NCBI GenBank assembly: GCA_013619105.1
Contig: JABXKU010000002.1
Coordinates: 32,228 to 96,227 of the forward strand
DNA length: 64,000 bases
Reading direction: 5' to 3'
From: Desulfuromonadales bacterium
GTDB lineage: Bacteria; Desulfobacterota; Desulfuromonadia; Desulfuromonadales; Syntrophotaleaceae
Below are positions 44,330 through 53,212 of this stretch, one piece after another; the stretch's first letter is position 1; each line of letters starts with the position of its first letter. The position numbers were made by a program, and so were the translations under genes. The notes under the pieces are model-generated. The model searched no databases. It was given only the letters and a program-made list of their open reading frames with translations, and had not been told where the DNA came from.

Positions 44330-46168
44330 TCAGTCAGTGGCGTTTATGTCGGCCTCCACTACAAAACGTTTGATTTTACGGGTGGTGGTTTTAGGGAATT
44401 CGGAGTCCCGCAGGGTAAAACGCTTGATGCGCTTGTAGTCGGCCAGTCGCTGGCCGGCGCGTAATACCTCCTGACGAAGCAAGGCCTCGACCGCACTCTG
44501 ATCGAGAGGCGCTACCCCATTCTCTGCGGCATAAGCATCAAGGGCAACGTGGTCGGCATAAATCTGAGCATGGACTTCTTCGGCCACAGCGTCGATACGG
44601 TGACCGTAGACCATGACCTCAGCGACCAGCGGGCTCTTCAGCAGTTCGTTTTCCACCTCTTCCGGATAAACGTTCTTACCGTTGGGGGTGACGATCAAGT
44701 TTTTCAGCCGACCGCAGATATAGAGCAGGTCGTCTTCATCTAAGCGACCCAGGTCGCCGGTGTAATACCAGCCCTCCTTAATCGCTTCTGCTGTTGCCTG
44801 AGGGCGGCCATAGTAACCCTGCATGACATTGTCTCCCCGCACCAGAATTTCACCGACCCCATCCTTATTGGGCGCCTCGATGCGCACCTCGACTCCTGGA
44901 ATCGGCCGCCCAACACTGCCGAGTTTTTTTACGTTGGCACATTCCATCGAAATAATTGGCGATGTTTCGGTGATGCCATAGCCTTGATGAATGGTAAAGC
45001 CAAGCTTTTCCATACCCAGGGCAATTTCAGGATCGAGAGCTGCTCCGCCACTGATAAAAATAGGCGAGCCGCCCAGCTTTTTGCGCACCTTGGCCGCGAC
45101 CAGGGGTCTCGTTAGAGGTATGCCGAAGAGGGCGCGGGCCAGGGGTTTTTCCGTGATGTTTTTCATAATGCGATTGAGTAGTAAGCGATATACGGCTGGC
45201 ACTCCCATAAAGTAGGTCGGCTGCACCTCAACCAGGTTTTGAGCGATCTTTTTCAACGATTCGGCAATGGAAACAGTTCCCCCCAGGGACAGGGGGGCAA
45301 GGGTTCCGGCAACCTGCTCAAAAACATGATTTATGGGCAGAAAAGACAGGGTATGCATGGTCTGGTCGGCCCCCATCTGGGGGATGGCATTCTCAATGTT
45401 CGACACAATATTGCGATGACTGAGCATGGCCCCCTTGGAGCGGCCCGTGGTTCCTGAAGTATAAAGAATAACCGCCGTACCTTCGGGCTGACGTCGAACC
45501 TGGGCAGGCGTCTTCTCAATCAACAGGTCGCTAAAAAGACTGAGCTCGCATCCTTGCGGTAAAACTGGGTCGCTTATTGGGCCGGTTCTGCCTACTCGTT
45601 GCCACCCCGAAGTGGTGCTAGCCATTTCTTGAATCTCGCGCCCAAGGTTTTCCAGAGACTGCATCTCTTTATCGGGTATGGAGTACTGTCTGGCTAAGTG
45701 ACGCCATTTAGCAGCCAGCATGTTCAACTTTTCCTGCAAAGGCGGGTGGCGGCGCACAGCATTGTCATCGAAAAGCACTATTCCTTTCAATTCGGACAAG
45801 TCGCTGGCTATATCGGCCACAATCTCCAGGGCGGAAGATTCGGAAATTAGCAATTGAGCTCCGCAATCGTTCAGGACATGACGCATTTCTGCGCTTTTAA
45901 GATCCTTGTCCACGGGAACCACGATTCCCCCGGAATGAAGGATGCCGAGATAGCTGCCTATCCAAGAAGGTGAATTAGCTCCCAGTAGGGCGATGCGGTC
46001 TCCAGGGACCATTCCCCTGGCCTGTAGTCCTGCAGCAACCTGATTAACCGTAAGCCATAGCTGGCGATAGCTGGTCTCTTGCCATTGACCGCCTTTTTTG
46101 TGTCGAATAGCAACGTTGTCCGGGAATTTTCTACAGCTAGCTTCAATCAATCCGTCAATAGTTTTCAC
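44330..46168 (-). CDS. AMP-binding long-chain acyl-CoA ligase
   Basis: Read on the minus strand, 612 residues. I chose GTG 46168 because AAGGAG lies 8 bases before it; a TTG two codons earlier would sit too close. Motifs of the ANL superfamily are complete: AVILYTSGTTGRSKGAMLSH (P-loop), FLPINHVFEQ, GYGITETSP, WYYTGDLGRLDEDDLLYICGR (hinge), LKNLIVTPNGKNVYPEEVE and the catalytic Lys in TTTRKIKRF. It activates a fatty acid to acyl-AMP and then to acyl-CoA, probably at the inner face of the membrane. The middle carries a 70-residue charged insert (about 150-225), typical of the FadD-like clade. It is convergent with the ClC gene and divergent from lepA. Confidence 0.92.
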   Translation of the reverse strand: MKTIDGLIEASCRKFPDNVAIRHKKGGQWQETSYRQLWLTVNQVAAGLQARGMVPGDRIALLGANSPSWIGSYLGILHSGGIVVPVDKDLKSAEMRHVLNDCGAQLLISESSALEIVADIASDLSELKGIVLFDDNAVRRHPPLQEKLNMLAAKWRHLARQYSIPDKEMQSLENLGREIQEMASTTSGWQRVGRTGPISDPVLPQGCELSLFSDLLIEKTPAQVRRQPEGTAVILYTSGTTGRSKGAMLSHRNIVSNIENAIPQMGADQTMHTLSFLPINHVFEQVAGTLAPLSLGGTVSIAESLKKIAQNLVEVQPTYFMGVPAVYRLLLNRIMKNITEKPLARALFGIPLTRPLVAAKVRKKLGGSPIFISGGAALDPEIALGMEKLGFTIHQGYGITETSPIISMECANVKKLGSVGRPIPGVEVRIEAPNKDGVGEILVRGDNVMQGYYGRPQATAEAIKEGWYYTGDLGRLDEDDLLYICGRLKNLIVTPNGKNVYPEEVENELLKSPLVAEVMVYGHRIDAVAEEVHAQIYADHVALDAYAAENGVAPLDQSAVEALLRQEVLRAGQRLADYKRIKRFTLRDSEFPKTTTRKIKRFVVEADINATD

Positions 46169-46301
46169 CAGCAATACTCCTTGGCTATCGGTATCATTCT
46201 TGGCATCCTAGCTTCGGGTTAAAGTGAAGGCAACCCAAAACAATCAACCTGGGGCTTTGGCATGGTCATTACCACCAGCCTTCAAATGCGAGGGTTTTTG
46301 C

Positions 46302-46330
46302 TTTACAAATAACGGCGTCTTTTGTAAATT
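46302..46330 (+). promoter_or_regulatory. Sigma-70 promoter for lepA-lepB
   Basis: TTTACA (46302-46307) and TAAATT (46325-46330) are separated by exactly 17 bases. They lie 48 bases before the lepA ATG, in the divergent spacer with the acyl-CoA ligase gene. Confidence 0.5.
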
Positions 46331-46377
46331 AGTGGGTCTTTTGTGCTCTACCTTTTTATGAGGAATACTAAGTCCCT

Positions 46378-48180
46378 ATGGATCAAAGCCGAATTCGCAA
46401 TTTCTCCATTATCGCCCATATCGATCACGGTAAATCGACCCTGGCAGACCGGTTGCTTGAAGAGACCGGAGCCATTACCGATCGGGAAAAGACCAACCAG
46501 TTTCTCGACAAGCTCGACCTGGAACGGGAGCGGGGCATCACTATCAAAGCTCAGGCGGTGCGTCTCGATTATCGCGCCGACGACGGTCAGGACTATATTC
46601 TTAATCTTATCGATACTCCGGGACATGTCGACTTTAGTTACGAGGTCAGTCATTCTTTGGCTGCCTGTGAGGGCGGCCTGCTAGTGGTCGATGCCTCGCA
46701 GGGGGTCGAAGCCCAGACGCTGGCCAACGTCTATCTGGCCATAGATCAGAACCTGGAGGTCTTTACAGTTCTCAACAAGGTCGACTTGCCCAGCGCAGAC
46801 CCTGAGCGGGTCAAAGAGGAAATCGAGGAAATTATTGGTCTCGATACATCCGATGCGGTTGAGGCTAGCGCTAAGGAGGGGATCGGCATCCATGAAATCC
46901 TCGAAGCGGTTGTGGCCAAAATTCCGTCCCCGACTGGGGACCCTGAGGCCCCTCTCAAGGCACTGATCTTTGACTCTTGGTATGATTCCTATCAGGGGGT
47001 TATGTTGATGGTGCGAGTGGTTGATGGCTCCCTGCGCAAGGGAGATAAAATCAAGCTCATGGCCAACAATAAGAGCTATGAGATTCTTAAGGTGGGGGCA
47101 TTTTCCCCGCATCCGGCAACATTGCCCGTTCTGGAAGCAGGTGAGGTTGGCTTTGTTATTGCCGGGATTAAGGTGGTGCAGGATGCAAAGGTGGGCGATA
47201 CCATTACGCATCTGCATTGCCCCGCTGATGCACCGCTACCTGGTTTCCATGAAGTTAAACCGATGGTTTTCTCAGGCCTTTACCCTATTGATAGTGGTGA
47301 TTACGAAGCTCTTCGCGATGCTATGGAGAAGCTGCGCCTCAACGACTCGTCATTTACTTTTGAACCAGAAAATTCCCTGGCTCTTGGTTTCGGTTTCCGT
47401 TGCGGCTTTCTCGGCTTGCTGCATATGGAGATTGTTCAGGAGCGTTTGGAACGCGAGTTTAACGTTGATCTCATCACTACCGCGCCGACAGTTAGCTATC
47501 ATGTCACGACCATAAAAGGCGAAGAACTGATCGTCGATAGCGCCAACAAGTTGCCAGAAGTACAATTCATTCAAGAAATTTTCGAACCGTACATCCTGGC
47601 CTCGGTCCATGTCCCCAATGAATTCGTCGGGGCAGTACTGGCGTTGTGTGAGGAAAAGCGCGGCACGCAGCGCGAAATAAAATACCTGACTGCCGACCGA
47701 GTAATGGTTGTATATGAACTGCCTCTCAATGAAATTGTACTCGATTTTTTCGATCGACTTAAGTCTATAAGCCGCGGCTATGCTTCTCTTGATTATGAAT
47801 TTATCGATTACCGGCCGAGCCAACTGGTACGGCTCAACATCTTGATCAACGGTGAGGTGGTTGATGCCTTGTCTCTGATTGTGCATCGCGATAAGGCGCA
47901 ATTCCGTGGTCGCGAATTGGTGGCCCTGATGAAGGAGTTCATTCCCCGTCAGCAGTTTGAGGTGGCCATTCAGGCCGCTATTGGCAACAAAGTGGTCGCT
48001 CGAGTTAATGTCAAGGCCCTACGCAAGGATGTTACCGCCAAGTGTTATGGCGGGGATATATCTCGTAAGCGCAAACTGCTCGAAAAGCAAAAAGAGGGCA
48101 AGAAGCGCATGAAACAGGTCGGCAGCGTTGAACTTCCCCAAGAGGCTTTTTTGGCCATCCTTAAGGTGAAAGAGAAATAA
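46378..48180 (+). CDS. lepA: Elongation factor 4 (LepA)
   Basis: The protein has 600 residues, the standard LepA length. The G domain has [16 protein letters not shown] (G1), [12 protein letters not shown] (G2), [12 protein letters not shown] (G3) and [10 protein letters not shown] (G4). Domain II, EF-G-like domains III and V ([25 protein letters not shown]) and the LepA-specific C-terminal domain ([21 protein letters not shown] region, ending LAILKVKEK) follow. This ribosomal GTPase back-translocates or remodels stalled ribosomes. The start is ATG 46378 with a weak GAGGA site. lepB begins one base after its stop, forming a typical lepA-lepB operon. Confidence 0.97.
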   Translation: MDQSRIRNFSIIAHIDHGKSTLADRLLEETGAITDREKTNQFLDKLDLERERGITIKAQAVRLDYRADDGQDYILNLIDTPGHVDFSYEVSHSLAACEGGLLVVDASQGVEAQTLANVYLAIDQNLEVFTVLNKVDLPSADPERVKEEIEEIIGLDTSDAVEASAKEGIGIHEILEAVVAKIPSPTGDPEAPLKALIFDSWYDSYQGVMLMVRVVDGSLRKGDKIKLMANNKSYEILKVGAFSPHPATLPVLEAGEVGFVIAGIKVVQDAKVGDTITHLHCPADAPLPGFHEVKPMVFSGLYPIDSGDYEALRDAMEKLRLNDSSFTFEPENSLALGFGFRCGFLGLLHMEIVQERLEREFNVDLITTAPTVSYHVTTIKGEELIVDSANKLPEVQFIQEIFEPYILASVHVPNEFVGAVLALCEEKRGTQREIKYLTADRVMVVYELPLNEIVLDFFDRLKSISRGYASLDYEFIDYRPSQLVRLNILINGEVVDALSLIVHRDKAQFRGRELVALMKEFIPRQQFEVAIQAAIGNKVVARVNVKALRKDVTAKCYGGDISRKRKLLEKQKEGKKRMKQVGSVELPQEAFLAILKVKEK

Positions 48181-48181
48181 A

Positions 48182-48832
48182 ATGTCCCTTATGTCACAGG
48201 CCAGTAATGGCAAGAAACCCTGGTATCGGGAATATGGCGAAGCGCTGCTTTTTGCATTAATTCTTGCCTTGCTGATTCGCACCTTTTTATTTCAGGCATT
48301 TAAAATTCCATCCGGTTCCATGGAAGACACCCTATTGGTCGGTGACCACCTACTGGTCAATAAATTCATCTACGGCACTCAACTGCCTTTTATGGATGGT
48401 CGTTTCCTTACTTTGCGCGATCCACATCGTGGCGATATCATCGTTTTTGAATTCCCCTTGGATGGCGACAAATCCTACTTTCAGCGGCGCGACTTTATTA
48501 AACGAGTGGTCGGCATGCCTGGTGACCGAGTCGAAGTTCGAAACAAACAAGTTTTGGTTAATGGCGAGCCCTACGAATTGCCGCAAGAGAGGCATAAGGA
48601 GCTGGATGTTGTTCCTGGCAATCTGCAACCAAGAGATTTCATGGGACCGATTGAAGTACCTGCTGGTCACTTTTTTGTCATGGGTGACAATCGAGACCGA
48701 TCGTTCGATAGCCGCTTCTGGGGCTTTGTTCCCGAACAAAAGATTAAAGGATTAGCCTTTATCAAGTACTGGTCCTGGAACCGGGAAACGAATTTGCCGA
48801 GATGGAATCGTATCGGCCGTATTATCAACTAA
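48182..48832 (+). CDS. lepB: Signal peptidase I
   Basis: The protein has 216 residues. One N-terminal membrane helix (ALLFALILALLIRTFLFQAF) anchors it, with the catalytic domain in the periplasm. The Ser box is KIPSGSMEDTLLVGD, with nucleophile Ser46. The general-base Lys107 is in FIKRVVGMPGD. Box E, MGDNRDRSFDSRFWGFV, is intact. It removes signal peptides from exported proteins. The ATG at 48182 lies one base after the lepA stop; an ATG three codons on is possible. Translation is probably coupled to lepA. It is shorter than the E. coli enzyme and has one, not two, membrane helices, as in many deltaproteobacteria. Confidence 0.96.
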   Translation: MSLMSQASNGKKPWYREYGEALLFALILALLIRTFLFQAFKIPSGSMEDTLLVGDHLLVNKFIYGTQLPFMDGRFLTLRDPHRGDIIVFEFPLDGDKSYFQRRDFIKRVVGMPGDRVEVRNKQVLVNGEPYELPQERHKELDVVPGNLQPRDFMGPIEVPAGHFFVMGDNRDRSFDSRFWGFVPEQKIKGLAFIKYWSWNRETNLPRWNRIGRIIN

Positions 48833-48862
48833 AAATAAGCCATAAAATATCAAGATTTGCCG

Positions 48863-48891
48863 TTGACCACTACCGAGGAATCTGATAGGTT
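48863..48891 (+). promoter_or_regulatory. Possible promoter of the pyr operon
   Basis: TTGACC (48863-48868) and TAGGTT (48886-48891) are 17 bases apart. The -35 box is good and the -10 box poor. Transcription would begin near 48898, just before the PyrR-binding-like hairpin. Confidence 0.35.
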
Positions 48892-48916
48892 TAGCCATAT
48901 TTTGACTAAATGATAT

Positions 48917-48950
48917 ACCTTTTAAGTTGATCCGAGAGGTTAGCAAAGGT
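48917..48950 (+). promoter_or_regulatory. PyrR-binding-like RNA hairpin (pyr leader)
   Basis: ACCTTT (48917-48922) pairs with AAAGGT (48945-48950). Inside is TGATCCGAGAGGTTA (48928-48942): two C-G pairs close a GAGA loop, then a bulged T and a short lower helix. This matches the PyrR-binding element (UCC, GAGG and flanking pairs), but its loop is one base shorter than the usual consensus. It is followed by an intrinsic terminator and then pyrR itself, so uridine-nucleotide-dependent attenuation by PyrR is likely. Confidence 0.65.
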
Positions 48951-48990
48951 GGCAGGGCATTGGCACAAAAACACGACAAGTGATTTATCC

Positions 48991-49029
48991 AAGTACCTTT
49001 TCGCTTTAGAGCGAAAGGGTACTTTTTTT
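48991..49029 (+). terminator. Attenuator terminator upstream of pyrR
   Basis: A 15-bp stem, AAGTACCTTTTCGCT (48991-49005) with AGCGAAAGGGTACTT (49010-49024), has a single G-U wobble and a TTAG loop. A T7 run follows. It ends 34 bases before pyrR. It may serve both as end of the lepAB transcript and as the PyrR-controlled attenuator. Confidence 0.85.
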
Positions 49030-49063
49030 GTATCCAATCTCAACCATAAAGGAGTAATGGCAC

Positions 49064-49600
49064 ATGGCCGCACGGGAAACCATCATATTGGATCAACCGG
49101 CGATCAGCCGGGCTCTGACCCGCATTGCTCATGAGATTCTGGAACGAAACAAGGGAACCAAAGACGTCGCTCTAGTCGGTGTGGTGCGAGGTGGCGACCA
49201 TCTTGCTCGCAGCCTGCAACAGCGCATCCAAGAGATAGAGGGCGTAGAGCTGCCCCTTGGCACCGTGGATATCACTATGTATCGAGACGATCTTGCTTCG
49301 CGCGGCTCGTTACCGGTGGGAAAAACTGAGCTACTTTTTCCCCTGGAGAATAAGCGCATTGTGCTGGTCGACGATGTACTTTTCACCGGCCGCACCATTC
49401 GCGCGGCGATGGATGCCCTGATAGATATTGGTCGCCCACAGTCTATACAGCTAGCGATTCTTGTTGACCGAGGCCACCGAGAGCTACCGATTCGTCCCGA
49501 TTATATTGGTCGTAATGTACCAACCTCGGTGGCAGAAAAAATCGAGGTGCAGTTCAGTGAAGAGCATGAGCCGATCGAAGTGCGAATAGGCAAACCTTAA
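49064..49600 (+). CDS. pyrR: Bifunctional pyr operon regulator / uracil phosphoribosyltransferase
   Basis: The protein has 178 residues, the standard PyrR size. The ATG at 49064 follows AAAGGAG by 9 bases. The PRPP-binding loop is [21 protein letters not shown], and an RGG motif ([11 protein letters not shown]) binds pyrophosphate. The basic face [19 protein letters not shown] is the RNA-binding surface in Bacillus PyrR. The protein senses UMP/UTP and binds pyr leader RNA to promote termination; it also has weak uracil phosphoribosyltransferase activity. A matching leader hairpin and terminator lie directly upstream. It heads the UMP biosynthesis genes. Confidence 0.95.
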   Translation: MAARETIILDQPAISRALTRIAHEILERNKGTKDVALVGVVRGGDHLARSLQQRIQEIEGVELPLGTVDITMYRDDLASRGSLPVGKTELLFPLENKRIVLVDDVLFTGRTIRAAMDALIDIGRPQSIQLAILVDRGHRELPIRPDYIGRNVPTSVAEKIEVQFSEEHEPIEVRIGKP

Positions 49601-49674
49601 ACATGACCCATCGGCCACTCATGGCAGTGAATTAGCTTTAACGGGCGGTTACAGGTCCGCAACAGGAGGTCCTT

Positions 49675-50616
49675 ATGTCATTTGGACACAAACACATTCT
49701 CGGAATTGAGCAGCTTTCTGCCGATGACATCACTTTGATTCTCGATACGGCCGAGAGCTTTAAAGAGATCAGTACCCGCGAAATCAAAAAGGTGCCGACC
49801 TTGCGCGGAAAGACGATCATTAATATCTTTTTTGAGGCGAGCACCCGCACCAGGACCTCTTTTGAGATTGCGGGCAAACGTCTGTCCGCCGATACAGTCA
49901 ATATCAGTGCCTCGACCTCAGCGGTAGTAAAAGGCGAGACCCTAGAGGATACAGCTAAAAACCTCGAAGCCATGCACCCCGATATCATCGTTATGCGCCA
50001 CGGTCATTCAGGAGCAGCTCACTACCTGGCCGAACGATGTGGGTTTTCAGTGGTCAATGCTGGTGACGGCGCCCATGAGCACCCTAGTCAAGCCTTGCTT
50101 GACCTTATGACAATCCGACAGAAAAAGGGGAGCATCGCCGGCTTGACCGTAGCCATCATAGGCGATATTGCCCACAGTCGTGTGGCTCGGTCCAACATTT
50201 ATGCTTTAAAGAAAATGGGAGCCACCGTTAGACTGGCTGGGCCCAAAACCTTGCTACCTACAGAGATTGGGCGCCTCGGTGCCGAGGTCTATACCGACAT
50301 GAATGCCGCATTGGATGGAGCCGATGTCGTTATGATGCTGCGCATTCAGCAGGAACGACAGGGCAATGCTCTGTTACCTTCGAATCGCGAGTATAGTCGG
50401 TTTTATGGCCTCAACCCTGACAACCTTAAACGAGCTAAGTCCGACGCTCTCGTTATGCATCCAGGACCAATGAATCGCGGCGTTGAAATATCTTCTGCGG
50501 TTGCTGACGGCGCGCAGAACGTTATCCTTGACCAGGTTGAAAATGGTGTGGCGGTTCGCATGGCCTTGCTTTATCTGGTCTCAGGCGGTGAGCAATTAGC
50601 CGAGCAGAGTGCTTGA
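49675..50616 (+). CDS. pyrB: Aspartate carbamoyltransferase catalytic subunit
   Basis: The protein has 313 residues. AGGAGG precedes the ATG by 6 bases. The carbamoyl-phosphate loop [16 protein letters not shown], the site [14 protein letters not shown], the signature [12 protein letters not shown] and the aspartate-binding [12 protein letters not shown] are all present. It condenses carbamoyl phosphate with aspartate, the first committed step of pyrimidine synthesis. No pyrI regulatory gene is near, so regulation is probably through PyrR. pyrC follows after 34 bases. Confidence 0.97.
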   Translation: MSFGHKHILGIEQLSADDITLILDTAESFKEISTREIKKVPTLRGKTIINIFFEASTRTRTSFEIAGKRLSADTVNISASTSAVVKGETLEDTAKNLEAMHPDIIVMRHGHSGAAHYLAERCGFSVVNAGDGAHEHPSQALLDLMTIRQKKGSIAGLTVAIIGDIAHSRVARSNIYALKKMGATVRLAGPKTLLPTEIGRLGAEVYTDMNAALDGADVVMMLRIQQERQGNALLPSNREYSRFYGLNPDNLKRAKSDALVMHPGPMNRGVEISSAVADGAQNVILDQVENGVAVRMALLYLVSGGEQLAEQSA

Positions 50617-50650
50617 TATACTTCCAACACATCTCCAACTGGGGTAGACC

Positions 50651-51931
50651 ATGAAAATTCTTATAAAGGGCGGTCGCCTGATAGATCCGTCCAACGGCAT
50701 AGATGACCAGCTGGATCTACTAATCGAAAATGGTTCCGTAGTCGCTGTTGGCACAGACCTAGATTCTGCTGATGCCCAGGTGCTCGACGCGACAAACCGG
50801 TTGGTGGTTCCGGGGTTGATTGATGTACATGTCCATCTCCGGGAACCCGGTTATGAATATAAGGAAGACATTCAATCCGGTGTCCGTGCCGCGGTGGCAG
50901 GTGGTTTTACTTCTGTAGCTTGCATGCCGAATACCGATCCAGTGAATGACAATAAGACAGTTACAAGTTATATTTGTCAGCGTGCCACTGAGGCAGGGTT
51001 GGCCAATGTTTTTCCTATAGGAGCCATCACTAAAGGCCTCAAGGGCGAATCACTATCTGAAATGGGGCAATTGCGCGAAGCCGGATGTGTAGCGGTAACC
51101 GATGATGGACGTCCCGTAGATGACGGTGAAATTATGCGGCGGGCCATGGAATATGCCAGCTCATTTGATCTCCCTGTTATCAGCCACGCCGAAGACCTGT
51201 CGATCGTCGACGGTGGTGTTATGAACGATGGTTTTGTCGCTACCGAACTCGGTTTAAAGGGAATACCCTGGGTAGCTGAAGATGCCATGGTTGCACGAGA
51301 CGTGATGCTCGCTGAATTTACGGGCGCTCGCCTTCACGTTGCCCACGTGTCTACCCGTGGTGCCGTAGAAATTATTCGGGCTGCGCAAAAGCGTGGAGTG
51401 GCCGTAACAGCCGAGGTCACCCCCCATCATTTCATCCTGACTGAAGAAGCAGTACGCGGCTATAATACCAACGCGAAAATGAACCCTCCTTTACGGTGCG
51501 CCGATGATGTTGCGGCGGTGAGGGAAGGGCTTGCAGACGGCACAATCGGTGTTATCGCCACCGATCATGCCCCCCATCACCGGGACGAAAAAAATGTCGA
51601 GTTCAATATTGCTTTAAATGGTATTGTCGGTCTTGAAACGGCATTGCCTTTGACTCTGCGACTGGTCGATGAAGGGGTACTATCTTTATCTGCGGCTATC
51701 GCACGCCTGACCTGCGGTCCGGCCCAGGCTCTTGGTCTTTCCCGGGGAGCCCTAACTGTCGGCGACATAGCGGACGTTACCATTATCGACCCCGACTGCA
51801 ACTGGACCTTACGGGCCGACGAACTGCTGTCAAAGAGTAAAAACACCCCTTTTGACGGCTGGTCCTTTAAGGGTGCTGCCACCTGCACCTTGGTCAATGG
51901 GAAGACTGTCTATAGTAGAGACAATACCTGA
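50651..51931 (+). CDS. pyrC: Dihydroorotase (class I)
   Basis: The protein has 426 residues, the class I length. It shows the zinc motif [17 protein letters not shown] near residues 58-74, then [20 protein letters not shown], a further metal His in [13 protein letters not shown], and the catalytic Asp in [15 protein letters not shown]. The enzyme closes carbamoyl aspartate to dihydroorotate. It follows pyrB closely. In many bacteria a class I PyrC binds PyrB in a complex; that is possible here. Confidence 0.97.
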   Translation: MKILIKGGRLIDPSNGIDDQLDLLIENGSVVAVGTDLDSADAQVLDATNRLVVPGLIDVHVHLREPGYEYKEDIQSGVRAAVAGGFTSVACMPNTDPVNDNKTVTSYICQRATEAGLANVFPIGAITKGLKGESLSEMGQLREAGCVAVTDDGRPVDDGEIMRRAMEYASSFDLPVISHAEDLSIVDGGVMNDGFVATELGLKGIPWVAEDAMVARDVMLAEFTGARLHVAHVSTRGAVEIIRAAQKRGVAVTAEVTPHHFILTEEAVRGYNTNAKMNPPLRCADDVAAVREGLADGTIGVIATDHAPHHRDEKNVEFNIALNGIVGLETALPLTLRLVDEGVLSLSAAIARLTCGPAQALGLSRGALTVGDIADVTIIDPDCNWTLRADELLSKSKNTPFDGWSFKGAATCTLVNGKTVYSRDNT

Positions 51932-52020
51932 ACAAAGACCTGCTAACTAATTAATTTTGAAACATATTCTTATTTTAGACAACGTACAACGATGCTACAG
52001 AAGCTGAGGAGTTACACTTT

Positions 52021-53145
52021 ATGAAAGCAGTTCTGGCCCTTGCTGACGGCAGGGTATTTTTCGGTAAGGCTTTCGGTGCCTGCGGTGAAGTGACAGGTGA
52101 GGTAGTTTTTAACACCAGCATGACCGGCTACCAGGAAATTCTTACCGATCCTTCCTACTGTGGCGAGATCGTCACTATGACCTATCCGCTCATCGGTAAT
52201 TACGGCATCAATAGCGAGGATGTGGAATCATCCAAACCGCACCTGTCAGGCTTTGTGGTCAAGGAATATTGCGACTTCCCAAGCAACTGGCGGTCGGAGA
52301 TGACCCTTAACGACTACCTCGTCGAAAACGGTGTGGTTGGTATTCAGGGTATCGACACTCGTGCCTTGGTACGGCATATACGTGACAATGGCGCACAAAA
52401 TGGCATTATTTCCAGCGTCGATCTTGATCCCCAGAGCCTGATCGCTAAAGCTCAGGCGGCCCCTTCGCTAGTTGGCCAAGATCTTGTGCAGAAAGTTACC
52501 TGCGAGGCTCCTTATCAGGCGGAAGAAGGTATCTGGACCCTCGGTAGCGGCTATAGCCAGGCCGAAGAGGAGGGCCAATTCAAGGTTGTGGCTTACGATT
52601 TTGGCATCAAGCGCAATATCTTACGCCACCTTACTGAGGCTGGCTGCCGGGTGACGGTTGTTCCTGCCGACACCCCGGCGCAAGAGGTTCTGGCGATGAA
52701 TCCCGACGGGATTTTCCTCAGCAATGGCCCTGGCGATCCGGAACCTATTGCTTACGCCCAGGAAAATATTCGTCAACTGCTTGGCAAGAAACCGATCTTC
52801 GGCATCTGTCTCGGCCATCAACTGTTGGCTCTGGCCCTTGGCGGCAAAACCTTTAAGCTCAAGTTCGGCCACCGCGGCGGCAATCAGCCGGTTATGCGCC
52901 ATGAGAGCGGTCGCGTCGAAATAACTTCCCAGAATCATGGTTTTGCCGTAGAAGCCGGTAGTATTGACGAAGCGGCGGTGCAGACTCACGTTAACCTCAA
53001 TGACAACACTATTGAGGGCCTTGAGCACAAGCGGTTGCCCGCCTTTTCAGTGCAATACCACCCTGAAGCGTCTCCCGGCCCCCACGATGCCCGCTACCTG
53101 TTCGAACGCTTTACCGCCTTGATGGCCAAACAACGCGGCGAATAA
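52021..53145 (+). CDS. carA: Carbamoyl-phosphate synthase small subunit
   Basis: The protein has 374 residues. The N-terminal domain carries [21 protein letters not shown] and [16 protein letters not shown]. The C-terminal class I glutamine amidotransferase domain has GPGDPEP, the nucleophile in [15 protein letters not shown] and the His-Glu pair in [13 protein letters not shown]. It feeds glutamine-derived ammonia to CarB. TGAGGAG lies about 8 bases upstream of the ATG. A 89-bp AT-rich gap separates it from pyrC, so a secondary promoter is possible. carB follows after 67 bases. Confidence 0.97.
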   Translation: MKAVLALADGRVFFGKAFGACGEVTGEVVFNTSMTGYQEILTDPSYCGEIVTMTYPLIGNYGINSEDVESSKPHLSGFVVKEYCDFPSNWRSEMTLNDYLVENGVVGIQGIDTRALVRHIRDNGAQNGIISSVDLDPQSLIAKAQAAPSLVGQDLVQKVTCEAPYQAEEGIWTLGSGYSQAEEEGQFKVVAYDFGIKRNILRHLTEAGCRVTVVPADTPAQEVLAMNPDGIFLSNGPGDPEPIAYAQENIRQLLGKKPIFGICLGHQLLALALGGKTFKLKFGHRGGNQPVMRHESGRVEITSQNHGFAVEAGSIDEAAVQTHVNLNDNTIEGLEHKRLPAFSVQYHPEASPGPHDARYLFERFTALMAKQRGE

Positions 53146-53212
53146 CCGGGCGTAAGCCCACAGTTAACGAACATCCGCCTGCACAGGCGATAACACTATT
53201 GAAGGACTGAGA

